A DNA stretch of 64,000 nt from Fundicoccus_A sp052115865 (GCF_052115865.1 NZ_JBQKME010000006.1:1-64000); one strand, 5' to 3'; shown: positions 1 to 9,306, numbered from the stretch's first letter. A program made the numbers and translations. The notes: a model not told the origin generated them from the letters alone.

Positions 1-165
1 GTTGGACACATTTGTGGTTTACCTTAGCATTTAGAAAATGATTTAAATAGATCGTTATACGACGGTATCCATAAATACCTTTCTGATCTTCATAAACTTG
101 AACAATCCATTTAATCAGCTGTCTTAGACGCTTTTCAGAGGCGGTTGGTGTTCGGTTTATTTGGT
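1..165 (-). pseudogene. IS3-family OrfB transposase fragment, cut by window edge
   Basis: The minus strand reads in one open frame out of the window. It contains a stretch ending ..YEDQKGIYGYRRITIYLN..VNHKCVQ, which matches the HTH/linker region before the DDE domain of IS3/IS150-type OrfB proteins (GxYGYRRI then NHKxVxRL). The usual 40-60 residues before this point are not recognisable: the frame upstream of about position 165 is AT-rich and meets a stop near 220. This is therefore a 5'-truncated or degraded copy. Whether the DDE catalytic part survives cannot be seen because it lies beyond base 1. Confidence 0.75.
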
Positions 166-349
166 TTGAATTAATTCGTAGGGAACATGAGTAAATATAT
201 AGTTTCTTTAAATTTCAAATATAAAAACTCTTAATTTTTAGTTAAGTGTAATGAAATGTGATTGGTTAAAATGATTACAATTTTGGACATATTATTTCTC
301 TTCCTATTCTTCAAATCGAGTTTAAATTCTTAATCCTCCAACAATCCAC

Positions 350-397
350 AAAAAAACCACACATCAGCAAAAACTAACTCTTGCTGATATATGGTTT
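350..397 (-). terminator. intrinsic terminator of the deacetylase gene
   Basis: On the minus strand a stem with arms ATCAGCAA / TTGCTGAT and outer CCA/TGG pairs is followed by a run of seven T. It lies just after the stop codon of the deacetylase gene. Confidence 0.75.
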
Positions 398-402
398 TCC
401 TT

Positions 403-1740
403 TTAATACCGATAATCAAACTCCAACTCCGTCGGTAAAACAAATTTATAATTCAACTGTTTCAGATGTTCGATCAATGGTTCGAGGACATCGACCGAAG
501 CTTGGCTTGTGTCGTGCAGGAGGATCAAACTATCGTCGGTCAATTGGGTGACGATGTGGTTGAAAATTTTGGTGGCATCTCCTATCTTCCAATCATTTGT
601 ATCCGTATTCCAAGTAATGGATGTCAATCCAGGAATCAGACGAAAGACACGTTCCCCGCCGGATCCATAGGGCATACGGTATAAAGTAGGATAGACACCG
701 GTCGCATTATAAATAATTCTTTGTGTGCTATTAATTTGGTCGCGCACTTCATAATCACTGATTTGCGCAAAGTCTGGATGATCATAACTATGGTTGGCGA
801 TAATATGGCCCTCGTTTACAATCCGTCTAGCAATATCAGGATTTTCTTCTACAAAACGACCGAGAACAAAGAAAGTTCCTTGGATATTGTATCGACTTAA
901 AATATCGAGAACTTGGGTCGTGTACTCTTCATTCGGTCCGTCATCAAAGGTTAAGGATACTTTTGGGCGCACATCTAAAGTTGTATCTGCGAGTTGATTC
1001 GTTAACATATCGGACTCAAACAAAGGGAGAAGCGTTGCGCTATCATACGGCTGTTGGGCGTGTGAGTCCATTAACGCCTGAATAAATAATCGCAAGAACT
1101 TTTTATAGGACTCCAAACTCTCTTGGAGATGGGGTTGTTCATCCACAAAAGTAAGTTTACGATTGATGCTTTGGATACTTTGAATGATGCTAGGAATTTG
1201 TTGGCGATTTAGCCTTGTCTGCTTCGCCAGCGTCGCTATATCATCTTGAACAGTCTGAATGACCTGCCATTGATTATAAGCATGTAATAATAAAGCATCA
1301 TATTTATGAGTCGCTTCATCCGCTAGCACCCATTCAATTCCCTGAGTCCGTTCCGCAATCGTGTGTTCATCAACATTCGGATGGAACATACTATCCTCTT
1401 GATAAAGTTCATCTAGATAGGATTGTACCTGCATTTTTTGTGAAACAAGCTGCACTTTTGGCAACAGTTCCGTTTTTGCCTTTCCTTTTAGCCGACTCGC
1501 AAGCCGGTTTAGTTTAACCATTTCTTTGGCGTCAACCGATGGCCGCAAATCTGTCTGTGATTCATCTTGATAAAACGATTGGATCGCCGTTTCAACGGCT
1601 TCAATTTGTTTCGAGCTATTGAATGGTAAGACCATCCCTATCAAAATAAATATCCCAAACAAAAAACAAATAAGGAGTAGAACACTTTTATTTCCAAAGT
1701 GTTTTTGACAATGACGATATAATTTTTTTAATAATTCCAT
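403..1740 (-). CDS. membrane-anchored polysaccharide deacetylase (NodB domain)
   Basis: 446 aa from the ATG at 1740; the longer frame adds 19 unlikely residues. An N-terminal transmembrane anchor (LLLICFLFGIFILIGMVL, about residues 19-36) is followed by a helical stalk of about 200 residues and a C-terminal NodB domain. The catalytic motifs are visible: TFDDGP near residue 264 (Asp base and metal Asp), NHSYDHPDF (metal-binding HxxxH), RMPYG and a late LLHD. Enzymes of this CE4 family remove acetyl groups from cell-wall peptidoglycan or other envelope polysaccharides, as in PgdA, and act outside the membrane. The gene is monocistronic with its own terminator. Peptidoglycan N-acetylglucosamine is the likeliest substrate, but this is inferred. 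The copy of AAATAAATATCCC at 1644 falls in the anchor-coding part. Confidence 0.85.
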   Translation of the reverse strand: MELLKKLYRHCQKHFGNKSVLLLICFLFGIFILIGMVLPFNSSKQIEAVETAIQSFYQDESQTDLRPSVDAKEMVKLNRLASRLKGKAKTELLPKVQLVSQKMQVQSYLDELYQEDSMFHPNVDEHTIAERTQGIEWVLADEATHKYDALLLHAYNQWQVIQTVQDDIATLAKQTRLNRQQIPSIIQSIQSINRKLTFVDEQPHLQESLESYKKFLRLFIQALMDSHAQQPYDSATLLPLFESDMLTNQLADTTLDVRPKVSLTFDDGPNEEYTTQVLDILSRYNIQGTFFVLGRFVEENPDIARRIVNEGHIIANHSYDHPDFAQISDYEVRDQINSTQRIIYNATGVYPTLYRMPYGSGGERVFRLIPGLTSITWNTDTNDWKIGDATKIFNHIVTQLTDDSLILLHDTSQASVDVLEPLIEHLKQLNYKFVLPTELEFDYRY

Positions 1741-1938
1741 GACAAGTCTCGCTTTCTTAAAATATTTGCTTCTTGTTTGATTACATTTATTATACATATG
1801 TTACAAACAAGTTACAAATCTATTTCGGTTTTTCACAATGGTTTCATACTTAATTCATATTTTAAGAAGACTTTTGTTGTTTTTATTGCAGGAATAGGCT
1901 TTTGAATCACTATAATGAATATTTCTCATTTAGTTTTA

Positions 1939-1953
1939 GCAGTGATATTTATT
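1939..1953 (-). repeat. dispersed motif, full match (AATAAATATCACTGC)
   Basis: Intergenic copy of the window-wide motif, on the minus strand, between divergently transcribed genes. Confidence 0.8.
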
Positions 1954-2078
1954 AGAGAGGAATTACTTTTGACATGCTTTTTTCATATTTAGCGCTTACA
2001 ATAAATAAGAGGGATTATTTCTCTGTAGGAATTAAATTTGCTATATTGTAGTTAAGCAAAGAAAAGGAGTTTGGTAAA

Positions 2079-3494
2079 ATGAAGAAGTTATTACTTATGG
2101 TAGGAACTGTTCTATTGCTATGGATTCCTGGGAATGTGCTCTATGCCCAAGATGAGGTCAGTCGTGAGACTGCTATTGAATTAATTCAGTCGCCTCTAAA
2201 TGGAGAAATTTTGTCAGATGAAGATGCCGAGGCTTTATTAACGGAATGGGAAGCTGCTACTTTGGAAAATGGGACCATTGGAACAGATGATAGTTGGATT
2301 ATTACGGATTATTTACCGGAAGGTTTACATTTAGAACATGAAACGCAAAGAGATATTTTGTTGTATTTAAATAGCTTAGTTGCTGAAGAAAGTGAAGCGG
2401 AAGAAACGGTTGAAGAAGAGGTATCCGAGGAAGAGAGTGTGGAAGAAGAGTTTGTTGACCCGCTTGAAGATTATCCGGAATACCGAACGATTGTTAATGA
2501 TTATTATATGGCGATTGAAAATAACGACCCTGCTGTTTTCCCTGATCATGTGAATCCAAAAGCGGTGGAAGATGCTCGTGATCTAAATTTAGATGCGATT
2601 TTAATGGTTCACTATGGTCTATTGGATTTTGATGGTAATGGAGTTGAAGAGTTAATTCTCTTTAATTACAATCAAGTGTTTGATGTGTTTACGACTGATT
2701 TAGAAGCAGAAGAACGTGTTGCAATCCCTCTTTTCCAAGATGAGAGCTTAGCGGAACGTTCGCACGTAACGTTGTATGAAGACAGTAGCAAGATGTTGGT
2801 GAGGGCTTCTGGAGGAGCGAAATATGCTGAATGGACGCTCTTTGATATGGCGGAAGATGGTTTAGTTATTGAAGTAGTTGACACTATGATATTTGATGAG
2901 GCTAATTCTCCAACGGATACACCATTCTACCGTGAGCAAGAGCCAGAAGTTTACTACACTCATGATGAAATGTTAGAGAGTTTTGGACTCAATGATTTGT
3001 CTGAATTGAATTTAAGCGCTATTGATACTTATCCTGTCATGTCTATTGAAGCCTTAGAAGAAATTTTAGCGCAAGAAGAAGGGGATGATTCGCTTCCTTA
3101 TGCGGTCTACTTTGATTCTTTAGGTGAAAGTATGTCGTTTTATATGGCTGAATCGCCAAATGCCCCTTCACAAATTGATTTGGATTTGGTTAATGGTACT
3201 TTAACGACTAGTTTTAATGGTGAAAATGTTAATGTCTATTCTGTAAGTTTTGATTATGTTGCTGAAACGGATGTACGTGTCTTTTCTGCGAATGCACCGG
3301 GTGACATTCGTACAATTACAGCCAATTCTGCGATTACAATTTATGAAATTTTAGAAGGGTCACAGGCAGAAGTTGTCGGTCAAACGTTCTATCTATTTTA
3401 TAATTTAGACGGTGGTATATCTTTAGCCACTCCAAACTTTGCCGGTAATGTTGAGCCGGATCAAGCAGATGTGATGTTGGAATATTTAAATTAA
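2079..3494 (+). CDS. secreted acidic protein of unknown function
   Basis: 471 aa starting MKKLLLMVGTVLLLW with a clear Sec signal peptide that probably ends after YAQ (about residue 24). There is no lipobox cysteine. A very acidic low-complexity segment (EE/SEE/VEEE runs, about residues 107-127) links an N-terminal part to a larger C-terminal part. Near residue 188 is DFDGNGVEELILF, which resembles the Asp-rich FG-GAP/EF-hand-like calcium loop seen in many secreted Firmicutes proteins. The start follows AAAAGGAGT at good spacing. The next gene is also secreted, in the same direction 36 bp away, so they may be co-transcribed. I do not recognise the family; an envelope or extracellular role is inferred only from the signal peptide. 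Confidence 0.7.
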   Translation: MKKLLLMVGTVLLLWIPGNVLYAQDEVSRETAIELIQSPLNGEILSDEDAEALLTEWEAATLENGTIGTDDSWIITDYLPEGLHLEHETQRDILLYLNSLVAEESEAEETVEEEVSEEESVEEEFVDPLEDYPEYRTIVNDYYMAIENNDPAVFPDHVNPKAVEDARDLNLDAILMVHYGLLDFDGNGVEELILFNYNQVFDVFTTDLEAEERVAIPLFQDESLAERSHVTLYEDSSKMLVRASGGAKYAEWTLFDMAEDGLVIEVVDTMIFDEANSPTDTPFYREQEPEVYYTHDEMLESFGLNDLSELNLSAIDTYPVMSIEALEEILAQEEGDDSLPYAVYFDSLGESMSFYMAESPNAPSQIDLDLVNGTLTTSFNGENVNVYSVSFDYVAETDVRVFSANAPGDIRTITANSAITIYEILEGSQAEVVGQTFYLFYNLDGGISLATPNFAGNVEPDQADVMLEYLN

Positions 3495-3499
3495 GAAAG

Positions 3500-3515
3500 G
3501 CAGAGATATTTATTT
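3500..3515 (-). repeat. dispersed motif, full match (AAATAAATATCTCTGC)
   Basis: Minus-strand copy between two secreted-protein genes, directly before the GGGGG ribosome binding site of the downstream gene. Confidence 0.8.
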
Positions 3516-3530
3516 AGGGGGTTGGGTTTA

Positions 3531-4905
3531 TTGAAAAAGAAAAGTCTGTTAGGCCTAGCTGTGTTACTGCGTGTCTTGTGTCAATTTCCCCTAGCAGTTG
3601 CTGGCGCGCAAGTAATTTCTACGCAGGATACGACTAAGTTTGAGCCGCTGATGGATCCCATGATGGAAATGGATCCGGTGGTTGAAATGGCTTGGTTGGA
3701 TTATCAATCACTCTTATCTCAAGTGACTTTTGTAGATGCTGTCCAATGGTATGTATGAAGGGGTTGACGTCAGCCAAAGGGATGAAATCGTCGAATTATT
3801 CACACCTGAGGCCGTTTTAAGTGAAGATTTTGGTGAATTGAGTTACAGCTATGCGACAGATTTTTTTGAAACCATTGAAATAAATATCCTCTTTTATGAA
3901 GATGATTTGTATTATACGGAATTTGTTGCCATTCCAAATGAAATTACGGATGAGATGTTAGTGCTTTTGGAAGGCTTGGAGTATTTATTAGAAGATGGTT
4001 TTCCAGAGATAGACTTATTGTTTAAGGCTCAGCCACACTTTTTTGGTATTGCAAATATGGTAAAAGATGGCTTGTTAGCGACTGGTCTTAGTTTTGCATC
4101 GGGTCTTTGCATGGAAGAAAGTGCTAATCTAGAGTTTTCTATGTATTTAGATGATCTCTTGGTGGAGTCTGTCTATTATCGCTTGGTGAGATCTGAGGAA
4201 GAGAGTAGTTATGATATGGCGAACATCAAAAATGATTTGTTCTACTATACTTACTCTAATTTCCGAATATCACCGGTCTTAAGTGAGTTGGTTGGTTTTA
4301 ATCACTCTGTTAATCAATGGTTTAAATATGATGGTCAAAGAGTAGCGGAAATCATTGATTATGATTACAACATGACGTTTCAAGATTCTGGAGTCGAAGG
4401 GGATTCTATTGATACGATTGCCTCAACCCTTATTGATGCGGGGGAAGATGCTGTCAGAGAAAGTGTTGGTGAAGGACTTGAGCGATTAACATATTCCTTT
4501 GAAGCTGAAGAAGGAGACGACAAGGCGGTTGTCAGTTTGATTTTTGTTGAGGGTGCTTTTACGACTTTAGTCAATGTTGACAATTCGGTTGCCTTGGTCG
4601 ATGGAAATTGGCGGGATTATTTAAGAACCCCTCTAAAAGCAGAGGATATCCCTTTTGCGGATAGTTTAACGCCACTTGCGACGAATATCTTTGATGTCTT
4701 TGCAGTTGGGACGGTGGAATTAGAAGAAGGTTATCACCATGCCTTTCTCGCGCCTGTTGAAACAGAAGATGGGGATATATCGTTGGCTTTTATTGATGTA
4801 CGTGATTATTACGTAGAAAATATCACTTATTTAGACGATGATATTGATTTTGAAAGTGTGGATTATATGTTATTTGAGCACTTGACGAGTCAATACGATT
4901 ATTAG
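3531..4905 (+). pseudogene. secreted-protein paralog broken by a 4-bp duplication
   Basis: The reading frame starts at TTG 3531 (MKKKSLLGLAVLL signal peptide, after a GGGGG Shine-Dalgarno). It runs to a stop at 3756-3758 after ..VDAVQWYV. The remainder continues in another frame from EGVDVSQRDEIVELFTPEA to 4905. Removing one copy of the tandem TATGTATG at 3750-3757 restores ..AVQWYEGVDV.., which aligns along its whole length with the intact protein encoded at 5255-6613 (shared ELVAIP/EFVAIP, GxxMVxDGLLxTG, LSELV, SSIEGGS/SGVEGDS). The 4-bp duplication therefore accounts for the frameshift. Either this is a recent pseudogene or the tetranucleotide switches by slippage; two repeat copies are few for phase variation. 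The function of the family is unknown. Confidence 0.75.
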
Positions 4906-4920
4906 GAATATATCATTTAA

Positions 4921-4955
4921 AATAAACCATAGTTTAACCGCTATGGTTTATTTTA
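4921..4955 (+). terminator. intrinsic terminator
   Basis: Arms AAACCATAG and CTATGGTTT with an 8-nt loop, then TTTTAG. It lies just after the broken secreted gene, so the downstream paralog needs its own promoter. Confidence 0.8.
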
Positions 4956-4996
4956 GTATAGGTGGGTGGTTGGGATGGGGGATGGCTTGTCTCGAT

Positions 4997-5200
4997 GGCA
5001 TATACGGCGGGGTATATGCCTGGGGTGGCTTCTCGGTGGCACATATGGAGCGTTATATGCCAGCACCAGCCTTTCCCCGGCACATATCACAATTTATATG
5101 CCAGCAACCGCCTTTCCCCGGCACATATCACAATTTATATGCCAGCACCAGCCTTTCCCCGGCACATATCACAATTTATATGCCGGCACCAGCACCTCTC
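4997..5200. repeat. tandem repeat array A, 41-bp period, about 5 units
   Basis: Units begin near 4997, 5037, 5078, 5119 and 5160. The last three are almost identical (GGCACATATCACAATTTATA TGCC.. core), while the first two are diverged. Each unit carries an inverted repeat, GGCA(C)ATAT...ATATGCC, and a linker rich in CAGC and CCTTTCCCC. The array fills most of the 346-base gap between two paralogous secreted genes. It is open in three frames only because it is repetitive; I see no coding signal. Confidence 0.85.
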
Positions 5201-5254
5201 TCCAATACAAAGCTCAAACTCGATTAGATTACGAAAGGAAACAACACTACGATG

Positions 5255-6613
5255 ATGAAAAAAACAATACAAGTGCTAATCACTGTTATGCTGCTTAATT
5301 TTTTCCTGCCAACTCTACCAAGCGTTACGGCAACAGAAGACGACGGAATAAGTTCCGACCCTATTGAAACGGCAATGTATCAATTAGCCAGTAATGACCC
5401 GGTGATAGAAGCGGCTTGGTCTGATTATTTACATATTGTTAACACATACGATTATTGGGATCAAATCCGTTGGAGCGAAGAAAATTTAGGGACAGATAAA
5501 GCTACGATTGTAGCGGAATTCACCCCTGATGCTAACTTAGTTGAAGAAGAAAGTCAGCTGATTTACCAATATGATGCGCCTAGCTTAGCGTCACTTGAGT
5601 TGCGCTTAATTTTTACCAACGATGAACTGTACTACAGCGAGCTTGTGGCTATTCCAGAGATATTTACAGAAGAAATGGTTTTATCGAGTGAGGCGGTGGC
5701 GCCGGTTATCGCCAATGATTTTCCTGATATTTCGGTGCTGCTGGATCAAGAGCCACCGATTATTGGGGTGGCGAGTATGGTTCGTGACGGTCTGTTAGGG
5801 ACTGGGGTTTTATTTTTAGCGGGTGACAGCCTTGATACAGCTAATTTAGAATTGATGTTATATATAGATACAGTAGCGGATAATTCCGTTTACTTTCCGC
5901 CTCAAGTCTTTGCAGCCTATCAAACGGACGGCTTTGATGACTTAAAGGCAGATTTAAATTTCTATATGCGTCGCGAATTTACTATGTCAGCTGTTTTATC
6001 TGAACTGGTTAACCGCAATACGACCTTTAATCAAGGCTTTAGAAATGCACAAAACAATGCCGAAATCATTCTCAATGATTTTACGCTAAGAAATTTGGAA
6101 GACAGCTCCATTGAAGGGGGTTCCCTTGAAACGGTTACGAGCTCTTTTGAGGGCGAAGCGACACCAGAATATGCTAATCCACAAAGCAACACAGATCGTA
6201 TTGTATATACATATGTCGGCTCCGATGACAGCAATCAAGGTCAATTGACGTTAATGTTTGTCGACAATCAACTGGCTTTCGTTTCCACTCAGGACAACTC
6301 AATTAATCCATTGAATCCTGAAACATTGACAGCCAGCCTTCCCTTAGCCGAAAGCGATATCCAACTGGACCAGCCTATTACACCATTAATGACCAAAGCC
6401 TTTGACGTCTACGCTGTTGCCACCATGTCTATTACTAATGGTAACCACAACGCCATCGTTGTCCCCCTTGAAAAGCCCGACGGCATCCGCCTTGCGATTT
6501 TGGATAGCAAGTACCAAACCATCACGGCCATTACCTATCTCGACGAACTCCCCGAAGCCATAACACTCGATGAATATCTGTTCCGCCACATACTCAACCA
6601 ATACCTCGAATAA
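5255..6613 (+). CDS. secreted protein of unknown function, intact paralog
   Basis: 452 aa with a Sec signal peptide (MKKTIQVLITVMLLNFFLP..SVTA, cleavage near residue 26) and no lipobox or LPxTG anchor, so it is probably released. Two ATGs stand in tandem at 5252 and 5255; GAAAGGAAA is somewhat far upstream. It is the intact relative of the broken gene at 3531-4905, which points to a local tandem duplication. No catalytic motif is recognisable. The protein is acidic, with two similar-looking halves (LELRLIF.. and LELMLYI..). The stop codon TAA lies inside a full copy of the dispersed motif (6608-6623), and an intrinsic terminator follows. Function unknown. Confidence 0.65.
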   Translation: MKKTIQVLITVMLLNFFLPTLPSVTATEDDGISSDPIETAMYQLASNDPVIEAAWSDYLHIVNTYDYWDQIRWSEENLGTDKATIVAEFTPDANLVEEESQLIYQYDAPSLASLELRLIFTNDELYYSELVAIPEIFTEEMVLSSEAVAPVIANDFPDISVLLDQEPPIIGVASMVRDGLLGTGVLFLAGDSLDTANLELMLYIDTVADNSVYFPPQVFAAYQTDGFDDLKADLNFYMRREFTMSAVLSELVNRNTTFNQGFRNAQNNAEIILNDFTLRNLEDSSIEGGSLETVTSSFEGEATPEYANPQSNTDRIVYTYVGSDDSNQGQLTLMFVDNQLAFVSTQDNSINPLNPETLTASLPLAESDIQLDQPITPLMTKAFDVYAVATMSITNGNHNAIVVPLEKPDGIRLAILDSKYQTITAITYLDELPEAITLDEYLFRHILNQYLE

Positions 6614-6623
6614 ATATCACTGC
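6608..6623 (+). repeat. dispersed motif, full match (GAATAAATATCACTGC)
   Basis: The TAA stop codon of the secreted protein gene is bases 4-6 of this motif copy. Confidence 0.85.
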
Positions 6624-6627
6624 TATA

Positions 6628-6666
6628 AATAAGCTGGCTTTCAATCTCGAAAGCCAGCTTATTTTC
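6628..6666. terminator. bidirectional intrinsic terminator
   Basis: Arms AATAAGCTGGCTTTC / GAAAGCCAGCTTATT between convergent genes, with T runs usable from both sides. Confidence 0.85.
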
Positions 6667-7167
6667 TTATACCCAATGTTCAAAGAGAGGCCCGTCTTCA
6701 CCAAAGACTGGATCCGTTGTAGGCAAAGGGACTTTAGAAATATTATGTAAATTCTCTGGTCGCTCCTCTGCTTTACCAGTAAGTAAATCATAATCTCGCC
6801 CATCCGGATAGCCACCAATTACCGCAAAATCAGTCGAAGCCTTCAAGCGCTTATGCCCCACACCGGCTGGAATGACCACCATATCGCCCGCTTGGATTTT
6901 AAAGCTCTCGCCTTTTTCTCCACCCAGTTGAATCTCTGCCCAACCTGCAGCGACTCCAAGCACTTCATGCGATGTACTATGGTAATGGTGATAATCAAAA
7001 ATCCCATTCCGCCAGGTCCTCGTCCAATTATTTTGATTAAATATCTCTGCAATATCATCGGATGCTTCAAACACTTGGCTGTAAATCAACAAAGGCAATG
7101 TTGGATTATTTGGAATGCTACCGTCATCTTCGAAATAGACGGCTTTGACTTGGGGATATTTATTCAT
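6667..7167 (-). CDS. cupin-domain protein (YjlB-like)
   Basis: 166 aa, small beta-barrel cupin. Motif 1 is visible as HYHSTSHEVLGV (metal-binding His residues about 62-67, Glu after). Motif 2 is IPAGVGHKRL with a further His. Overall it resembles Bacillus YjlB proteins, whose substrate is not known. The start at 7167 follows AAAGGAG at good distance. The gene stands alone, convergent with the secreted protein gene and divergent from an esterase gene. The two share a 149-base promoter region, so a common small-molecule or sugar-related role is possible but unproven. Confidence 0.75.
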   Translation of the reverse strand: MNKYPQVKAVYFEDDGSIPNNPTLPLLIYSQVFEASDDIAEIFNQNNWTRTWRNGIFDYHHYHSTSHEVLGVAAGWAEIQLGGEKGESFKIQAGDMVVIPAGVGHKRLKASTDFAVIGGYPDGRDYDLLTGKAEERPENLHNISKVPLPTTDPVFGEDGPLFEHWV

Positions 7168-7316
7168 AGAAATACTCCTTTTTTATTTTAGTGTAGCATA
7201 AATATAAAAATATCGTTAACAAGATTAACTGATGTTTACAGATTTGACTATCTGTCAGTTGTTATAAATAAGCTTGAATATTATACTATTATTAATCAAA
7301 ATTAATGGAGGAAATT

Positions 7317-8234
7317 ATGCGGACAGAATTATTTTATTTATATGAAAATCGTCAAGATGTGACTCTAAAGGCTTATTTACTAGAAGATAATGTCGGCTTA
7401 AGACCGAAGAAAACTTTGCCTGCCATTATTATTAATCCGGGTGGAGGCTATATGTACTGTTCGCCACGTGAAGCCGAACCAATCGCCTTGCGATTTAATG
7501 CCATGGGCTACCACGCTTTTGTGCTGGAGTATTCGGTTTACGGTGAAGGGCAACACCCTTATTCGCCCGAACCGGACCTACCTGTTAAGGAGCATTCGTT
7601 ATTCCCGCACGCGATGCAAGAAATCGCCATGGCCTTTGAAATCATTCACCAACATGCCCAAGAATGGCAAATCGACACCAATCAAATCGGAACAATCGGC
7701 TTTTCAGCAGGTGGCCATAACGTCGCCATGTACGCCAACAATTGGAACAAACCAGTAATTCAAGATGCCACTTCCTTCAAAGGCCAGGCCCTAAAACCCG
7801 CCTTTAACATCACAGCCTACCCCCTTACCGACCTAATAAATATCACTGAAAATATCGAAGATTTGTCTGCCGTACCAGAAGCCTCACCAATATTGATAGC
7901 TTGTTTTGGCAAGACCGATGTATCGAAAGAAGAATTAGAAACATACAGCCCTGCGCGTCAAGTTAGTTCAGATACGCCACCAACATTTATTTGGACAACC
8001 GCAGAAGACCAAGTCGTCCCAGCACAAGATTCAGTCCGCCTAGCACTAGGTTTAGCCCACAACAATATTCCTTTTGAACTGCATGTGTTTGAAAAGGGAC
8101 CACACGGCTTGTCGCTTGCCAACCAAGCAACCGCTTCTCGTCCAGATCAAATCAATGAAAAAGTGGCTCAATGGCCTGAAATGGTAGAAAAATGGCTGAG
8201 CGAACACTTCCCAGTTGAACAATTTGCGGAATAA
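7317..8234 (+). CDS. alpha/beta hydrolase (esterase/lipase-like)
   Basis: 305 aa from ATG 7317, which follows GGAGG; an upstream in-frame start at 7305 overlaps the binding site and is rejected. The alpha/beta-hydrolase signatures are in order: INPGGGYMYCSPREAE (oxyanion-hole glycines, about residue 40), GFSAGGHNVA (nucleophile Ser, about residue 128), a DQVVPAQDS segment carrying the acid, and GPHGLS with the catalytic His near residue 261. There is no signal peptide, so it is cytoplasmic. The closest type is the acetyl-xylan-esterase-like/BD-FAE group that removes acetyl or acyl groups from sugars. A dispersed-motif copy at 7835 encodes the INITEN segment. Confidence 0.8.
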   Translation: MRTELFYLYENRQDVTLKAYLLEDNVGLRPKKTLPAIIINPGGGYMYCSPREAEPIALRFNAMGYHAFVLEYSVYGEGQHPYSPEPDLPVKEHSLFPHAMQEIAMAFEIIHQHAQEWQIDTNQIGTIGFSAGGHNVAMYANNWNKPVIQDATSFKGQALKPAFNITAYPLTDLINITENIEDLSAVPEASPILIACFGKTDVSKEELETYSPARQVSSDTPPTFIWTTAEDQVVPAQDSVRLALGLAHNNIPFELHVFEKGPHGLSLANQATASRPDQINEKVAQWPEMVEKWLSEHFPVEQFAE

Positions 8235-8309
8235 TTGACGCGGGTGTGCGGTCGGATGAAAAGGTGATTTCATCCGAGCGGTTGATGTGTGGTCGTTTGA
8301 AATAGGATA

Positions 8310-8460
8310 AAGTCCACAAAATTATGTAAAACCATGAAAGGACGAGACTAAAGTTTTAAGCTCGTAGCAGCAACGAAGACACTTTTGGTATCCGTTGAGA
8401 AAGCAATTGGCTACTTCAAGCCTGCGATAACTCAATCAATTTACATAATTTTTTGGACTT
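8310..8460. mobile_element. 151-bp inverted-repeat element (MITE-like)
   Basis: The outer 21 bases at 8310-8330 (AAGTCCACAAAATTATGTAA A) and 8440-8460 are inverted copies with one mismatch. The interior contains a smaller hairpin (ACGAG/CTCGT) and no open frame. Solo copies of the same end lie at 9118-9142 and, degenerate, near 27865. No transposase of matching ends is seen in the window, so mobilisation is inferred from structure only. Confidence 0.6.
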
Positions 8461-8483
8461 GACTGGGTTTTGTCTATTTAGCT

Positions 8484-9075
8484 AGCAATCAGACGGATTA
8501 GCGCGTCGCTTTCGTCTATTCAGACGGCAATTAGACGGATTAACTCACCACTTTCGTCTAATCAGCTGGCAATTAGACGGATTAGCGTTCCACTTCCGTC
8601 TAATCAGACGTCAATCAGACGGATTAGCACGTCCCTTTCGTCTAATCAGCTGACAATCAGACGGATTAGCGTGTTACTTTCGTCTATTCAGCTGGCAATT
8701 AGACGGATTAGGACGTCCCTTTCGTCTATTCAGAGGGCAATTAGACGGATTAGCAGGCCCCTTTCGTCTAATCAGCTGGCAATCAGACGGATTAGCAGGC
8801 CCCTTTCGTCTAATCAGCTGGCAATCAGACGGATTAGCAGGTCCCATTCGTCTAATCAGCTGACAATTAGACGGATTAGCAGGTCCCATTCGTCTAATCA
8901 GCTGGCAATCAGACGGATTAGCAGGTCCCATTCGTCTAATCAGCTGGCAATCAGACGGATTAGCAGGCCCCTTTCGTCTAATCAGCTGAGAATCAGACGG
9001 ATTAGCAGGTCCCATTCGTCTAATCAGCTGACAATTAGACGGATTAGCACGTCACTTTCATCTATTCAGGTCCTA
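8484..9075. repeat. tandem repeat array B, 42-bp period, about 14 units
   Basis: The core AGACGGATTAG recurs at 8491, 8533, 8575, 8617 and so on to about 9039, always 42 bases apart. Each unit can fold with arms CGTCTAAT / ATTAGACG around a 9-base loop (CAGCTGGCA). The linker between hairpins varies (GCAGGTCCCATT, GCAGGCCCCTTT, GCACGTCCCTTT). The period is divisible by three, so frames stay open on both strands, but no start site or codon pattern supports translation. Confidence 0.9.
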
Positions 9076-9117
9076 AATAGACAGTGGGACATGATAAGGG
9101 ACTACGCAACTTATTCG

Positions 9118-9142
9118 ATTTACACAATTTTTTGGACTTGAC
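9118..9142. repeat. solo copy of the inverted-repeat element end
   Basis: ATTTACACAATTTTTTGGAC TTGAC repeats the right end of the element at 8439-8463 in the same orientation, so array B is bracketed by two direct copies. From here to the tRNA promoter (9143-9400) there are only scattered GTCTAATT hairpin relics and one GC-rich hairpin. Confidence 0.7.
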
Positions 9143-9306
9143 ACAGTTGTGCGCCCTTTAACCGTTTGATCCCAGTCTGATTAGACAGATCTGAGTCCTT
9201 CAACTGTCTAATTGCTATCTAAATACACATCTGGGAGTGTCCAAATTGTCTAATTATGTCCTTTCTGACGCAAACCCGCCACCCACACCTGCCAAAATCC
9301 CCACCA

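Noticed and set aside
403..997. Plus-strand frames opposite the deacetylase gene
   Set aside because: Shadows of the minus-strand gene, whose catalytic motifs are all in place.
4943..5298. Three overlapping frames in the region of array A
   Set aside because: All three derive from the same 41-base DNA repeat, and they run through a terminator and into the next gene.
8671..9141. Open frames of 113-156 codons with a 14-residue repeat on both strands
   Set aside because: The 42-base period keeps any frame open; both strands are equally open, there is no ribosome binding site, and sister arrays with 41- and 31-base periods cannot keep a repeat peptide.
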